Source of the DNA: Cadophora sp. MPI-SDFR-AT-0126
Taxonomy: Eukaryota > Ascomycota > Leotiomycetes > Helotiales > Ploettnerulaceae
Length of the DNA: 64,000 nt
Assembly (NCBI GenBank): GCA_020747065.1
Contig: JAGMVK010000008.1
Location: 806,001 to 870,000, forward strand
Reading direction: 5' to 3'
Shown here one piece after another: positions 1 to 10,867 of the stretch. The first letter of the stretch is position 1. Each line of letters starts with the position of its first letter. The translations under genes and the position numbers were made by a program. Under the pieces are notes generated by a model that saw only the letters and a list, made by a program, of their open reading frames with translations, did not search any database and had not been told where the DNA came from.

Positions 1-1915
1 TGAACACCACCCAAATGAGTCAAAAGATCAAGCCACAAAACCCCACAAACCACCTTCTCCACAACGCTGCAGTAGATTGATCGGTTTGTCTCCAACGGCA
101 AATCCCATCTGGTAGTACGGATGTAAGAAAGGGTCAATAGTTGCCGTTGCTAGAGTGGGAGTTTGGGTATGACTCCTGGCCTAGGTGACTTTATAGAACG
201 GAGTTCCGAGATCGGGATGATCTGCGGAGTGGTGGGAATAGCGAATGTTTAGATGCAATCTGGGCGGTGATATGTACGAGAAATGTCGAACCTCCTAAAA
301 GATGGCTGAGAACGCCCGCTTCGTAATCCTCAATTTGAGAGTTCCCAGTGAAGAGTGAGTACAAATGGTCGATTTGTTGCCTGAGCTCATCAACACCATG
401 AAATGCTTACCTAAGCGACATCCTCAATATCAACACACCCTCTTGAGCGAACCTGGATGGCTCTCGGATACTGGGTGCCGGCCGAGACTCTCGACAAACG
501 CCACGCCCAGCTCGCCAAATCCACAACGACTTGTCGATTGCAAGGCGTCAGCTCATGTCAAACAGCCTGAAGGAAAACACGGTGTGACAGCCGACCACCC
601 ATACTGCAGCACCCCCTTAATTCAATGAGCTCATGCACGGGGTTCAGAACCTCATCCTCCTGGACTCTCGATGCCTAATCGATTGTTCCATTTGGAATGC
701 CAACATCCAACCCATCCAGCACGTATCCAGCCAGCACGTTCCTCGTAATGCCCGGCCTCATTACCACATAATCCACCCATAGCGGAGACAGAATTTTTAC
801 GATGGTGCCAGCGCTGCAGCGTTGGCGAGATTGATTCTGGTGGTTTCGCATCCCCTAACAGGAGGAATTCACGAGGGCAGACCGTGTACGTTAAGTATTG
901 TCGGTGTTGACACAGAGAAATGATGGCGTCGTATTAGAATTTTTCCTTGGGGTGGACGATTTATGGGGCGTGGGTCTCGGGGTAGACACGGCGTTCGCTT
1001 CGGGGTTGGATGGATGGAGAGGATTGATTGTTTGAACTGTGGTTGGGGGTCATTAGTGAGGAGAATTTTTGTGATGGTGTTCCTTGCATGTTTGAGATTC
1101 TAGAAGGTGTGGATATTCTGGAAAGTTTCGAGAATCTTGTGATTCTTGTCAAGATCCTGGGGTTTGTTGTTGTGACTGCATTTGAGTAGACGGGTGTTTT
1201 GGTTCTAAGCGGAGTTAGACGAGACGATTCAGGGGAGCTCGAACACCGAATCTCAGAAGCGACTGCTTAGAAATGCGACATGCGGAGGACTGCTTCCATA
1301 CCCAACAATGGTGACGGAGAAGGCTGAACTTTGCTACCTGATATTGAGTGCATGGCCAAGGGCGGCCAATCGTAACGATGCATTTCAAGCGGAATGAAGA
1401 ACTTGGCATGGATTTGTGGTGATCCAATCCAGGTTCGTCTTTGGCGCCATGCTTGTCCTTGGACTATCCCATGCACACCACAAGGCGTGTTGGAACGTGC
1501 ACACCCTCCCACGTCCACGTCCCTCGTGGGTCCGTCGTCGGCATGGAGCTCGATCGATATCTCGTACATGAAATTCAGTAGTATGGGAAAATAATATGAA
1601 GTGACTCAGGCCCACCATTCCTCTTCAGACAATATGCTCAAACCTAGCATCATAGTCAAGGGATATAAGAGTAAGCGATCCCCTTCTTTGTTTGGCTCTT
1701 ATTCAAAAGCAAGAACAAAATACTCTTTCATCACGTCGTCGCAGATATCCAAGAGCCTTGCTCCTTCTTGGGCTTGAGTCTCGTGCAACAGCTTCCCCGC
1801 ATCGAGGCTTGCATCAGAACCAATTACCACCTAACCCTTGCTTATCGAAACACTACTTATCTTTGTCTTCTCCCCTCTCAAGGGAGCTGCTCTTTTTTAT
1901 ACTACATCATTCAAA
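1..1915. other. Intergenic region and leader of the arrestin-like gene
   Basis: I see no convincing gene here. The open frames are short, overlap each other on both strands and lack a recognisable domain. The stretch from about 950 to 1190 is unusually rich in G and T on the plus strand. The last 240 bases are pyrimidine-rich and look like the 5' leader of the gene that starts at 1916; the frame is open from 1838 but the first good start is at 1916. Confidence 0.5.
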
Positions 1916-3448
1916 ATGTCTGCTGCTTCTATCTATTCGACCACGGGCACTGTTGCCTCGGTCTTCCAAAGGATGTCTCAGAATGGCCGTCCTGATATGG
2001 ATATTGTCCTCGATAACCATAAGGAAGGGAAGACATATACGACATTCGATGCTATTGTTGGGAAAGTCAACATTACAGCTCCACATGAAGCCCGATTCGA
2101 CGAAATCCAGATCACATTCGAAGGAACAGCTAGAACAGCTATCGAGAACTTGTCCCCCCATACCACCAAATCTCGCACAACAGCCAGACACAACTTTCTC
2201 AAACTCACTATGCCAATCAGAGAATCCGATTACCCTCAACCACGAGTTGCCGAGGCGGGCAGGACATACACTTTCCCTTTCAACTTTGTTGTGCCTGATC
2301 AATTACTTCCGCGAGCATGCTCTCATTCCACTGTTGGAGAGCATGTCCAGCATGCACACTGTCAACTTCCTCCAAGCATGGGCGATCGAACACTTCCACT
2401 GAGAGATGACCTGTCGCCCGATATGGCCATTGTCGACTACGCTGTCAGGGTCAAGGTTATCAGGAGTAGAGAACGAGATAGCAAGGACATCGTCTTGGTA
2501 GAGGGCCTGAGAAAGATCCATATCATCCCAGCTGTTTCGGAGGCGCCACCCCTCAACATCAGACTTGCAGATAAGGATTATGCCTTGAGCAAGACAAAGT
2601 CGTTGAAGAAGGGGATGTTTTCTGGCAAGTTGGGCAAGATCACAGTTTCGGCTGAGCAGCCTGGTGCTCTTGTCATCCCATCTCCATCTGCAACCACAAA
2701 AGCACAACCAACAACAATGGCAACTGTCAACCTTCGATTTGATCCACACGATTCATCATCTCAACCACCAAGACTGGGCGGTTTGAGCACCAAAATCAAG
2801 TCCACGACATTCTTCTCCACCAGACCAGCAAATGATTTCCCAGCACATTTCAGTCAGCAGGTACACTTTGAGACCACCAGGGGCATCTACGATACATCTG
2901 TATCTCTCAACTCTCGTTGCGTGGAATCGGTTGCTTGGACCCAGCAGTGCGCATCACCAGCATACAGTCGACGAGGATCGTCAACATCGACAAGTTCTTC
3001 GGACGACTACTCAGACTGCGCGCAGTCACCACCCGAAAAAGGAAACACATTTTACACCGCGAGCATCCTCGTACCCATCACACTACCCTCATCCAAAGCC
3101 TGGGTCCCAACATTCCATTCCTGCATCACGTCACGAGCATACTGCATCGATCTTTCACTCACCATTCACACACCCGGCACAGGCGTACCAGCCTCGACAG
3201 TGCACTTGCACGTCCCTGTACAGATCGCTGCGGATGGGAACAATGGCCGTCGAGCTTCTCTGACAGCTGAAGAGGCGGCTATCGAGTTGGCTGAACAAGA
3301 GGCAGAAGAGTACTTCAGACCCAGAGTGTTGGAAGTTCCTCGTGAGGAGCTGATCGGAAGGAGTGTGTTGGGATCTGCGGCTGTGGAGTTGCCTCCTAGC
3401 TATGAAGATTTTGCGCCGAGGCAGGTCGTTGATCCGGGGAGAGGATGA
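1916..3448 (+). CDS. Arrestin-like (ART family) ubiquitin-ligase adaptor
   Basis: Single-exon gene, 510 residues. The N-terminal half has the look of a fungal arrestin fold: 'FDAIVGKVNITAP', 'FEGTART', then 'TYTFPFNFVVPDQLLPRACSH' region, and 'PPSMGD' before 'YAVRVKVIR'. These are typical of alpha-arrestins that bind plasma-membrane transporters and bring the Rsp5/HulA ubiquitin ligase to them, leading to endocytosis. A PPSY motif (PPxY) at about residues 493-496 fits binding to Rsp5 WW domains. The middle (about 255-300 and 350-380) is Ser/Thr/Pro-rich and likely disordered and phosphorylated. I chose the ATG at 1916 because MSAASIYS follows a clean leader and purines precede it (TCAAAATG); the frame is open 26 codons further upstream. 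The family assignment is firm; the cargo is unknown. Confidence 0.85.
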   Translation: MSAASIYSTTGTVASVFQRMSQNGRPDMDIVLDNHKEGKTYTTFDAIVGKVNITAPHEARFDEIQITFEGTARTAIENLSPHTTKSRTTARHNFLKLTMPIRESDYPQPRVAEAGRTYTFPFNFVVPDQLLPRACSHSTVGEHVQHAHCQLPPSMGDRTLPLRDDLSPDMAIVDYAVRVKVIRSRERDSKDIVLVEGLRKIHIIPAVSEAPPLNIRLADKDYALSKTKSLKKGMFSGKLGKITVSAEQPGALVIPSPSATTKAQPTTMATVNLRFDPHDSSSQPPRLGGLSTKIKSTTFFSTRPANDFPAHFSQQVHFETTRGIYDTSVSLNSRCVESVAWTQQCASPAYSRRGSSTSTSSSDDYSDCAQSPPEKGNTFYTASILVPITLPSSKAWVPTFHSCITSRAYCIDLSLTIHTPGTGVPASTVHLHVPVQIAADGNNGRRASLTAEEAAIELAEQEAEEYFRPRVLEVPREELIGRSVLGSAAVELPPSYEDFAPRQVVDPGRG

Positions 3449-4497
3449 GAGCATGATTTGAGATGGCGAGTGAATTCTTTTTGATAGCGATTCTGATTGC
3501 ATGGCGTTGGGGAAAATGGGATTCGGAATGGATTTTGGACTGTGGCTCTGGATGAGTAAATTGGATATTTGTTTCTGGATTGGTAAGGAGCACATACGAT
3601 ACCCACATAGAGTTGTAATAATTGATTGATTCCTGCTACCTGATTGTTTTGACTTGAAAAGACGAGTGATGACTTGTGGGGACAGGGCATTCTACGCTCT
3701 CACTTGCAACCATTTTTCAACCTGGAGTAAGATTGTCAAAGGCATATTCTTTGTAGAAAATGTAGAAAAGTCCAACGATAGCCTGCTTGAGGGCTCCTCG
3801 AATAATAAATGACTTCGAGTTTAGCTGGACCACTTTGTCCAAAATCTATGTATATCTGGAGCCTGGAAAGCAAGCTTCTCCTTGATCCATGGACAAAGTC
3901 CAGTCAAGCTCCAGAACATCGAAGGTTACATACTATTTCTTCTGTTCTGCCCCATCAGATTCCTCTCTCCGAAATCTAATGTAGTTCAAGCCTCTGCATG
4001 CAGACATCGCAGGGTCGAAAAAGAGACCCACTCACTTTTGCCTTGCCCGAGCACGGCCCGTCCCTAAAAGACCCCCAGTTATCCACATTCCCCTTTCCCC
4101 GGGACTTTACTCTCTGATCAAAATCTCTTCCAAAATTCAAGTGCCGAAGCAGAAAATGAATATCTTATGTAAATATGGAACGCCCAGGCAATATGGCCAA
4201 GACAATTCCGCCCCCGCTATGGTTTTGGAGGCCTCTCAGGTTCCTCTCGAATTCCTCACCGCTCCGTCCATTCGGATGATTCCGCTTATTCTCCACGAGG
4301 ACCAACGCAACGAACCACCAGGCAGGTCAGCTCAACCCAGCACAGCTTCTTACTGGATTGCCCGAGGCGTCAGGACATGAAGCCAGGCTTTCCGACAAAA
4401 CGAATCCCATCGTCGCAAACCTCAACGATGAGAATATCCTTATCCCTCTTCGACGAACCCGATCAAACGCGCGCGACGCCGATGCACGCTGGTGATC
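3449..4497. other. Intergenic region
   Basis: 3' flank of the arrestin-like gene and promoter of the next gene. Only short unsupported frames are present. A pyrimidine-rich tract lies near 4085-4100. I see no RNA gene or repeat. Confidence 0.5.
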
Positions 4498-6360
4498 ATG
4501 TCTTCGCAAACCCAAGCTCCACCCCAACCCGAAGCCCCACCGCCACAGCCTTCCTCTTCGACCTCAACCGCGGCAGATGCAAAAGCGTATTATGGCTACC
4601 TGTTTGAAGCGGACAAGAAGCCGACGAAGGTGCTGGAGGCGCTGCTTCGTGGCATAGCGACATATATCGTGAGTATAGCGGGGTGATAAGGGCAGCACGA
4701 GGCTGATGAGGCACAGAGCGAGTCGTTGGGCAATACAGAGGAGAAGGCTCTGACGCCAGATAAGTTGGCGACCTTCTACAAGGCTGTGGGAGGGAATTAT
4801 GATTGTTTGTCCATCCGTCATGCATCTGCAAGGCTGCAACTAACATGTATCACAGCCCTCTTCGTCGATGTGCCTCACCCCTCCATATCTTGGATCTACG
4901 CCTCGATCGGCTGCCAACATACCCTCCAACCGACGACAGACGACTTCAAACCTCCTAGTATCCCGGCCCTTACACAGAAAGGCTTTGTCCGCTGGCAGAG
5001 CATCGAGATCCTGCTTGGACCAGAAGAACATGTCCCCTTCATCCAAAACGCCATCCGTGTCTTCCCAATATTCAACCCTCTCACAGGGAACCCATTTCCC
5101 CTCCCTCTACCAAAAGAAGCCTTTCCCCTTGTACCCGATGCCGCCATAGCCAGATGGCACGAGCAATGCGCACAAGAATTGCGACAGCGAGCCTCTCCAT
5201 CCGAAGAAGATATCCGCCCACATCTACCACCTAGACCAAAAGTGCAGGCGGGGTATGCACATGTGCGGCCACCACGACCTCGCGTCGAGCCCGATTACTT
5301 CGAGCCTAAATCGATGCGTGGCATGGGCGGACGACCGGTAGCATATCACCATGTCTCTAGCACAGGCGTACGAGGAAGTGTACCTATTCCTGTTAGACCA
5401 GGTCTGTCGCGGTCCCCGTCACACCGCGCGAGACAGTTCCTCGCGCCGGAAGATTCAGCTGCGCGTGCAGCAAGAGGTCGCAGAGCTAGCTTCCCAGAGA
5501 ATATCATCCCGAGTCCTGTGGATTCGCCAGTTCCGCCACCGATGGATAGAGAGGAACATGTCAGGCGACATAGCCATCCTCGACATGCGAGAAGGGGAAG
5601 TATGAGTGAGGACGCGAGTAGTAGCGAAGATGGCAGTCCCGACACACCTATAGCGGAGAGGAGGAGGAGACGTAGGAACTATGTGCATGAGCAGGAGGCA
5701 CAGGGACCTGCTCCTCCGCCTGTTGCAGTGCGGTATACAATGGCTGGTGAGCCTATGGATCAGAGACGCGCGAGGGAGAGGGAGCGTGGAAGGGTAAAGG
5801 ATGAGGAAGAGGCGAGGAAACGGAGGAGTTTCCCGAGTATCCCGATTGATATTACGGGCAAACTCTCGGCGCCTTTCCTGTTGGGTAAGAGGGATCGAGA
5901 GAGAGATCGCGAGAGGGCCAAGCCGAGGAGTAGCAGTAGGAGTGGAGGGAGTGGTGGAAATGTCCGCTGGAAAGATCTTGATGGTGAGGCAGTCAAGGAT
6001 CTGTGGAGGAGTGCCAGTGGTGGAAGTCATGAAGAGGATGGTGGGGCTGGGAGCGGGAGTGGGGGACGATATCGGGACGAGAGGGAGAGGGAGTATAAGA
6101 GGAGGGACAGGGAGAGAGACAGAGATTGGAGTCGGAGGGGGAGCTATGAGGATGAAGGGAGGGGTAGTGGGCAGGAGGGGAGGCATAGACATAGAGAGAG
6201 GGATAGGGAGGCGATTGTGAATGGGAGAGTGCCTCCAGCTGTTCCTGAGGGGAGAAGTTTTAGAGCGAGGGATAGGGACAGGGAGAGGGACAGAGGCGAT
6301 AGGCGGTATGTCAGTCCAGTGAGGGGCGTGGATGGGAGGAGGTATCCTGCTCATACATAG
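4498..6360 (+). CDS. DUF7514-like protein with Arg/Glu/Asp-rich tail
   Basis: Three exons: 4498-4668, 4717-4804 and 4856-6360 (587 residues). The introns are 48 bp (gtgagt..cacag, branch gctgat) and 51 bp (gtttgt..cacag, branch ctaac). Residues about 25-190 form one conserved globular part ('YYGYLFEADKKPTKVLEALL', 'SLFVDVPHPSISWIYASIGC', 'RWQSIEILLGPEEHVPFI'), which I recall as a fungal domain called DUF7514; its function is unknown. The rest is disordered: a Pro/Arg-rich linker and a C-terminal third of RD, RE and RS dipeptides mixed with Gly/Ser, like nuclear RNA-binding or splicing-related proteins (inference). The second intron is a multiple of three and has no stop, so unspliced mRNA would still be translated with 17 extra residues. 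The domain name is from memory. Confidence 0.75.
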
Positions 6361-7800
6361 GCATGGATGGGCTTTGGAAAGGGATTTGAGGGCTGAGGGT
6401 TGGATAGAGGATATGACTTTACGATGCCGATGAGCGCGAGAGTATATGACTAGGAATAGTATTCCTCTCTGAATTTATTTCCCCTTTTAGGGTTTCTACT
6501 CAGTTGAATCGCCACACTGCCCCGTTATCCAGCGTGAAATGTTTACACAGCCTCGCTAGTGTAATTGGCGATATTGCTGGCGATCAAAGCCCGGAAAGGC
6601 GCTCAATTCAATCAAACAGGCTAAATAAGCGAAGCGAGATGTAAACAAAGGTAAGTTTTTGCTCATGCGAATTCCACTCTCCCATCCGAAAGGCTTCCAG
6701 CTGATCTCCAGACAACACCAAAATCGCCGATGATAACAGCATGCGAGGCCGACAGCAGTACTAATGATGTTGATAATGACAGCGACGCACTTGTTGGCGA
6801 CAGTCACTGCTTCCGTCTCTTGAATCGACGAGACTTGAGATTAACAGGGGATTTAATTCGACAGATTAGATTGATGTTCTATGTTTTTGAATGGCTATGG
6901 GATTAATGAGATGAGATTTTTGAAGGAGGAGATATGCTGTAAGATACTTGCCAGTTTCACTGGTTGACCAGCGCCAAGAATATGGTCGCATATCTTATCA
7001 AGCCAACCAACCGCGTTATGTGGGAAGTGTCGCTGAGGGAGTGGAGTTGGTATATTTATAGGCATTGACGGAGTGTGAGAGGAGGTTGGGGTGGATTGCT
7101 TTGGGGATGGTGCGATGGGTGGTGGAGTTGGTGATTGGGTCGTTCTGTGGTGAATTTGGGTGAGTGGGCGGGTTTGGGATAGGGATGGAGAATTGGTGTG
7201 CGTGTATTCAGAGTGAGTGGCTTGTTTGGGGGGTGTATTGAAATTGTAGGTGTTGTTGGAGGATTGTTGTGTAATTTTTCGGGAGAGATTGAGGGGTTGT
7301 TTGAGGGATGTGTAGAGATTTGGTCAATGGGCTTGGCTATATCAGTTTGTTGAGGGAGGCTGTGTATGATCTCGCCTGTGTTCAAAACATACGGGCTCGG
7401 TCCGCGGACCAATGTGCCATCTTGTTGGATCTATGGCTTGAACATCTCTTGCCCCTTACGCTCTGTCAATCAATGTTTTCCTCTGTGACTGAACTATAAA
7501 TCTTAAGCCACAAGCATTCTCCGGCAGATCAGAGGCCACGAAGATCAAGTGTTATTGACTGCTTCAAAGTATTTCCTCAATACACTTGCCCCAGCTAGTT
7601 ATTTCAGACAAAATGTGGTAAAAGCTTAACGATCCTTGATGCTTTATGTTGACTGTTCATTTCAAAGTATATCCCAATGTTTCCACCTAAGCAACATCAT
7701 TCACCCGCATGCTCACAGATTCGAGAGTCTTTTTTCTTCCTCACAGTGAAGTATTGCGATTTTGATTCCCACACATTCGCAATGATTTTCCTTAAAAATC
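6361..7800. other. Intergenic region with a strongly G/T-skewed block
   Basis: No gene is supported. A minus-strand frame at 6556-6807 starts with a hydrophobic, Cys-containing stretch (VANKCVAVIINIISTAVGLACC), but it runs into unlikely sequence and lacks a clear partner exon. From about 7060 to 7330 the plus strand is almost all G, T and A with many runs of two to six G; the opposite strand therefore encodes only Pro/His/Asn/Thr-rich low-complexity frames. Confidence 0.5.
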
Positions 7801-7809
7801 GCCACATCA

Positions 7810-8010
7810 ACCTCCCATGAGGTACAGAATGACAATATTCCCCTGAGATCTGTCAGCAAAGTCTCGCTCCCATGAGCGCGGCAAAAGAATAAATCGAAAG
7901 AGATGGGCTCCTATGAGCTGATCAAATAGAGACTTTGCTCCCGTGAGTATAGCATAAAAAAAGGTTGGGTTCCTATGAACCTAGCCACACCTGGCTCCTA
8001 TGAGCTAGGT
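7810..8010 (-). repeat. Six small inverted repeats sharing a CYRT centre
   Basis: Six short palindromic units lie at 7810-7823, 7865-7878, 7906-7919, 7936-7949, 7966-7983 and 7989-8010. Each has a four-base centre (CCAT, CCAT, CTAT, CCGT, CTAT, CTAT on the plus strand) flanked by complementary arms of 5, 5, 5, 5, 7 and 9 pairs (a few G-T). The arms next to the centre are always TC and GA, while the outer arm bases differ but change on both sides together. The last unit contains the stop codon of the zinc-knuckle gene (8005-8007), so the set lies in that gene's 3' flank. In the transcript the loops would read AUGG, AUGG, AUAG, ACGG, AUAG, AUAG. Confidence 0.75.
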
Positions 8011-10240
8011 TCGGGATGACCAATTACCCCAACTCTCCTGGTCCCTACCACCAGAAGGTCCCCCATTGTTCCGGCTTCTATCACGCTTCTTACGGGGGGG
8101 CCGATTTATGGTGTTATACGGACAGTATTTCGCGAAGTGCTCACTGTCGGCGCATGCAAAGCATTTTCCAATTTGCCCAAGTTCCCGCGAACTCGTTTTA
8201 TATCTGTAATTTTGAAAGCAGTGTTTAGCTACATGATGTCTCGAATAGCAAATAAGGCATTCGCCTATCTTAGGCCAAGGTCGCCAACCTGTAACCGGAT
8301 CTGGAGAGGGAGGGCTCCTGCTGCGCTCTCTATCGCGTCTATCATTGTGGGTTGGTTCTTGATTTGGGCCATGAGTAGATCGCTCGCGCTGGGGACTCCA
8401 CGAATCGTCGTTATTATGCGGGTTCGGCCATGAAAGTTCCTCAAAACCGGTATTGTGTTCTGCATGTACCGAGGTAGTTGTAGCCCAAGAAAGCTCTCTT
8501 CCCTGTGCTGAGCGCCTCTGATTGATGACACTGTCTTCAGTATCGCTATACCGTCGACGGCGAGCGCTCACGACGCTGTCTTCCGTATCCTTTGTTGAAA
8601 GAAAAGAGAAGTTAGAAAGAAACGATATAAATGTCGTAAAAATAGGGAGGACAATCATCACTTACTCCTCTACGGGCATTGACGACACTGTCTTCAGTAT
8701 CTCTGTTGTAACGTCGCTGGCGAGCGTTCACAACGCTATCCTCAGTGTCAATATCTCGGCGGCTTCGGTACTCCACCACGCTATCTTCCGTGTCCTGAAA
8801 GTGGAACCCATACATTAGCTGGAGCCTGTCAAGTTTGGATTTTCTGTGAGAACTTACTCTACCACGTCTATTCACAACACTATCTTCGGTATCACGGTGG
8901 CGATGGCTGACCACACTATCGTGTGTGTCTCTGTCTCGCCGATTTCGAGCATTCACCACACTGTCTTCCGTGTCCTGTACCAGAATAAAGGTTACTAAGA
9001 GGTCATGAATGAGGAATATGTGGTCAATACTTACTCTTCTACGGGATTTCACAACGCTATCATCGGTGTCTTCAGTGTCACGCGCTCTCTTGCGGCGGCT
9101 GACCTCGCTATCATGCGTGTCGTTGCGACGAGGAGGACTCTCGCCTCCGATCGTCAAAGCCGAACGATGTGCTCCAGGAGGGTCGGCACTTGGGATTCTC
9201 ACATGGTCAGGATCAGATGTCTTGAGCCACTCGTCGACGGTTCCTCTCGTAATGGCGGTTGGTGTGGTTGTCGCAGGCGCACCCTGACCGTAATTGTGGA
9301 CATTCAGGATTACGCGTGCGCCGGAAGGCATCCCGATGCCATATGGTCTCGGCGCTGCAAAATCTCGAGCACTCTCTGGTACTCTCAAAGACTGCGCGGT
9401 CTCGTAGTGCTGTCGATGGGATGGTGGCGGGCGACCAGGAGCTCGTGGTGGTTGCATACGAACATGACTCTCGCGCTGGCTTCTTTGCACAAGAAATTGC
9501 CATTCATTGATGGTCTCCTCTGAAAATAGGTTCGACTTCTCTGAGGGAACTTGGCGAGTGCCATCTATGTCTTCAAGGGTCTCGGGGGTCCAAACCGGGT
9601 CGCGGACTCGCTTGGTTGTCAGTTCATCATAATTTTCCTTTGCGTACTGCGAGGATAGCGGGAGGTTGGTGGAGAGGTCCAAACTTCCTGTGTCTGAATT
9701 CATGATCTCTCTCCAATCTCGGATATGTGCCGCAGGTGCGAGTCCTCCTCGGCATTCTCGAATGTAATGCCATTCTTCGCTCACGGTCCAATCTCCATAG
9801 GGACACGCGGCGAAGAGATGTCCAGTCTCGTTGCACTTGAGACATCCCTCATCCATGAAGCCACTCCGGCTGGGCAAGGGCCATCTCTTATACCTTTAAA
9901 TCAATCAGTAAAAGGTCTCGATAGACGGCAAACCACGTCACACTCACTGATGCCAATCCGATTGACACTTGCAACATGGCGCATTCGCATTTGGTGGTAT
10001 GAGTTTCGCTCTCTTTCGCGCAGCTGTAGCCACCCTCTGTTGGTTTCTGATGTTTTCTCGTGGTCCCATCTTGGGAGCCCGTACAGGCTGTGGAGGCGCT
10101 GGAGGCATTTGGATGTTCACATCAGGCACCATCTGGCGCCGTCGCAGCTCTTGAAATAGTCTGTAAAAGTCCTCGTCGCTCATCTCTGGTCCATCTGGTC
10201 CATCTGGTATCACAGGACGATCTGGCGGTTGGGATGCCAT
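8005..10240 (-). CDS. CCHC zinc-knuckle protein with DTEDSVV repeats
   Basis: Five exons: 10240-9948, 9893-9035, 8974-8858, 8794-8666 and 8589-8005 (660 residues). All junctions keep frame; the last three introns are phase 0. There are three perfect CX2CX4HX4C zinc knuckles: CLKCNETGHLFAAC near residue 110, and CLICYSRHHVAKHC and CFACADSEHFAKYC near the C-terminus. An incomplete one (CCKCQSDWH) sits just before the first. Such knuckles bind single-stranded RNA or DNA. The middle holds about ten copies of an acidic-then-basic unit, consensus DTEDSVVNARRR, which exons 2-5 share. Downstream are RERS-type basic stretches. The start at 10240 was preferred over an in-frame ATG at 10339 because MASQPP follows a clean leader. 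No known family is recognised; a nucleic-acid-binding role is inference. Confidence 0.7.
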
Positions 10241-10867
10241 CTTGGTCGATGTTTGATTGAGATGGTGTTGAGGAAGACAAGGAATCAAATGCAACAACTC
10301 TTGTTGACAGCCGCCCAATCCCAGAATTCGCTTAATCATGGTCTAGGCTTAGCGTCCTGTTGCACTATCCCCATGTGAACAATGGTCATACAATTACAGC
10401 ACTCAATTATTACCTGGGATAGATGACTCCCTTCCAGAGAGTGGGAATGGCACGGTCTAGCGATCGCCATTATCACTAGAAGTTTAGTGCACACTGGTCG
10501 AATGTCCATACTTACAGATGCAAACATGACAACCTCCTCAAGCGTCATAGTGTCAATGTCATCTTCATTAAATCCGAAATAAGGAGAACATCTTCTATTC
10601 AAGCACGGCCAAGCTCTCCGGTGATAATCAATCATTATCGACGGTGAAATTACAGAGACGCAACTTACCATCCAGCTAAGAGCACAGCATCCATAGGTAC
10701 AGCCATCTCTCCAGAATTCCCAAACGTGGACGAGTTTACTGCTGAACAGGGTGCCACCGACCACCAGATGGACAATGCCAGTCCTTTTATTCGAGTGGAA
10801 GGATTTCGAACTTGAAGTACGAGGTGAGAGCTCTCGCATCTCCAGGAAATCTGCCATTGCTGAGAAG
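10241..10867. other. Region of conflicting minus-strand frames
   Basis: Two overlapping minus-strand frames (10336-10878 and 10665-10979) each look partly protein-like but neither has a recognisable domain, and I could not join them by introns. The stretch holds the promoter of the zinc-knuckle gene and probably the 3' part of the unresolved gene to its right. Confidence 0.35.

Noticed and set aside
5455..6354. A 299-residue minus-strand protein
   Set aside because: It is a shadow of the Arg/Glu-rich end of the DUF7514-like gene.
6556..6807. Small hydrophobic Cys-rich membrane protein
   Set aside because: Only the first 30 residues are hydrophobic; the rest looks random and no splice partner was found.
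7056..7412. A 118-residue minus-strand protein
   Set aside because: It is only the complement of the G/T-rich block, with Pro/His/Asn/Thr low complexity and no domain.
8005..10240. Retrotransposon Gag
   Set aside because: CCHC knuckles alone suggested it, but there is no reverse transcriptase, integrase or long terminal repeat nearby, and the gene has four clean introns.
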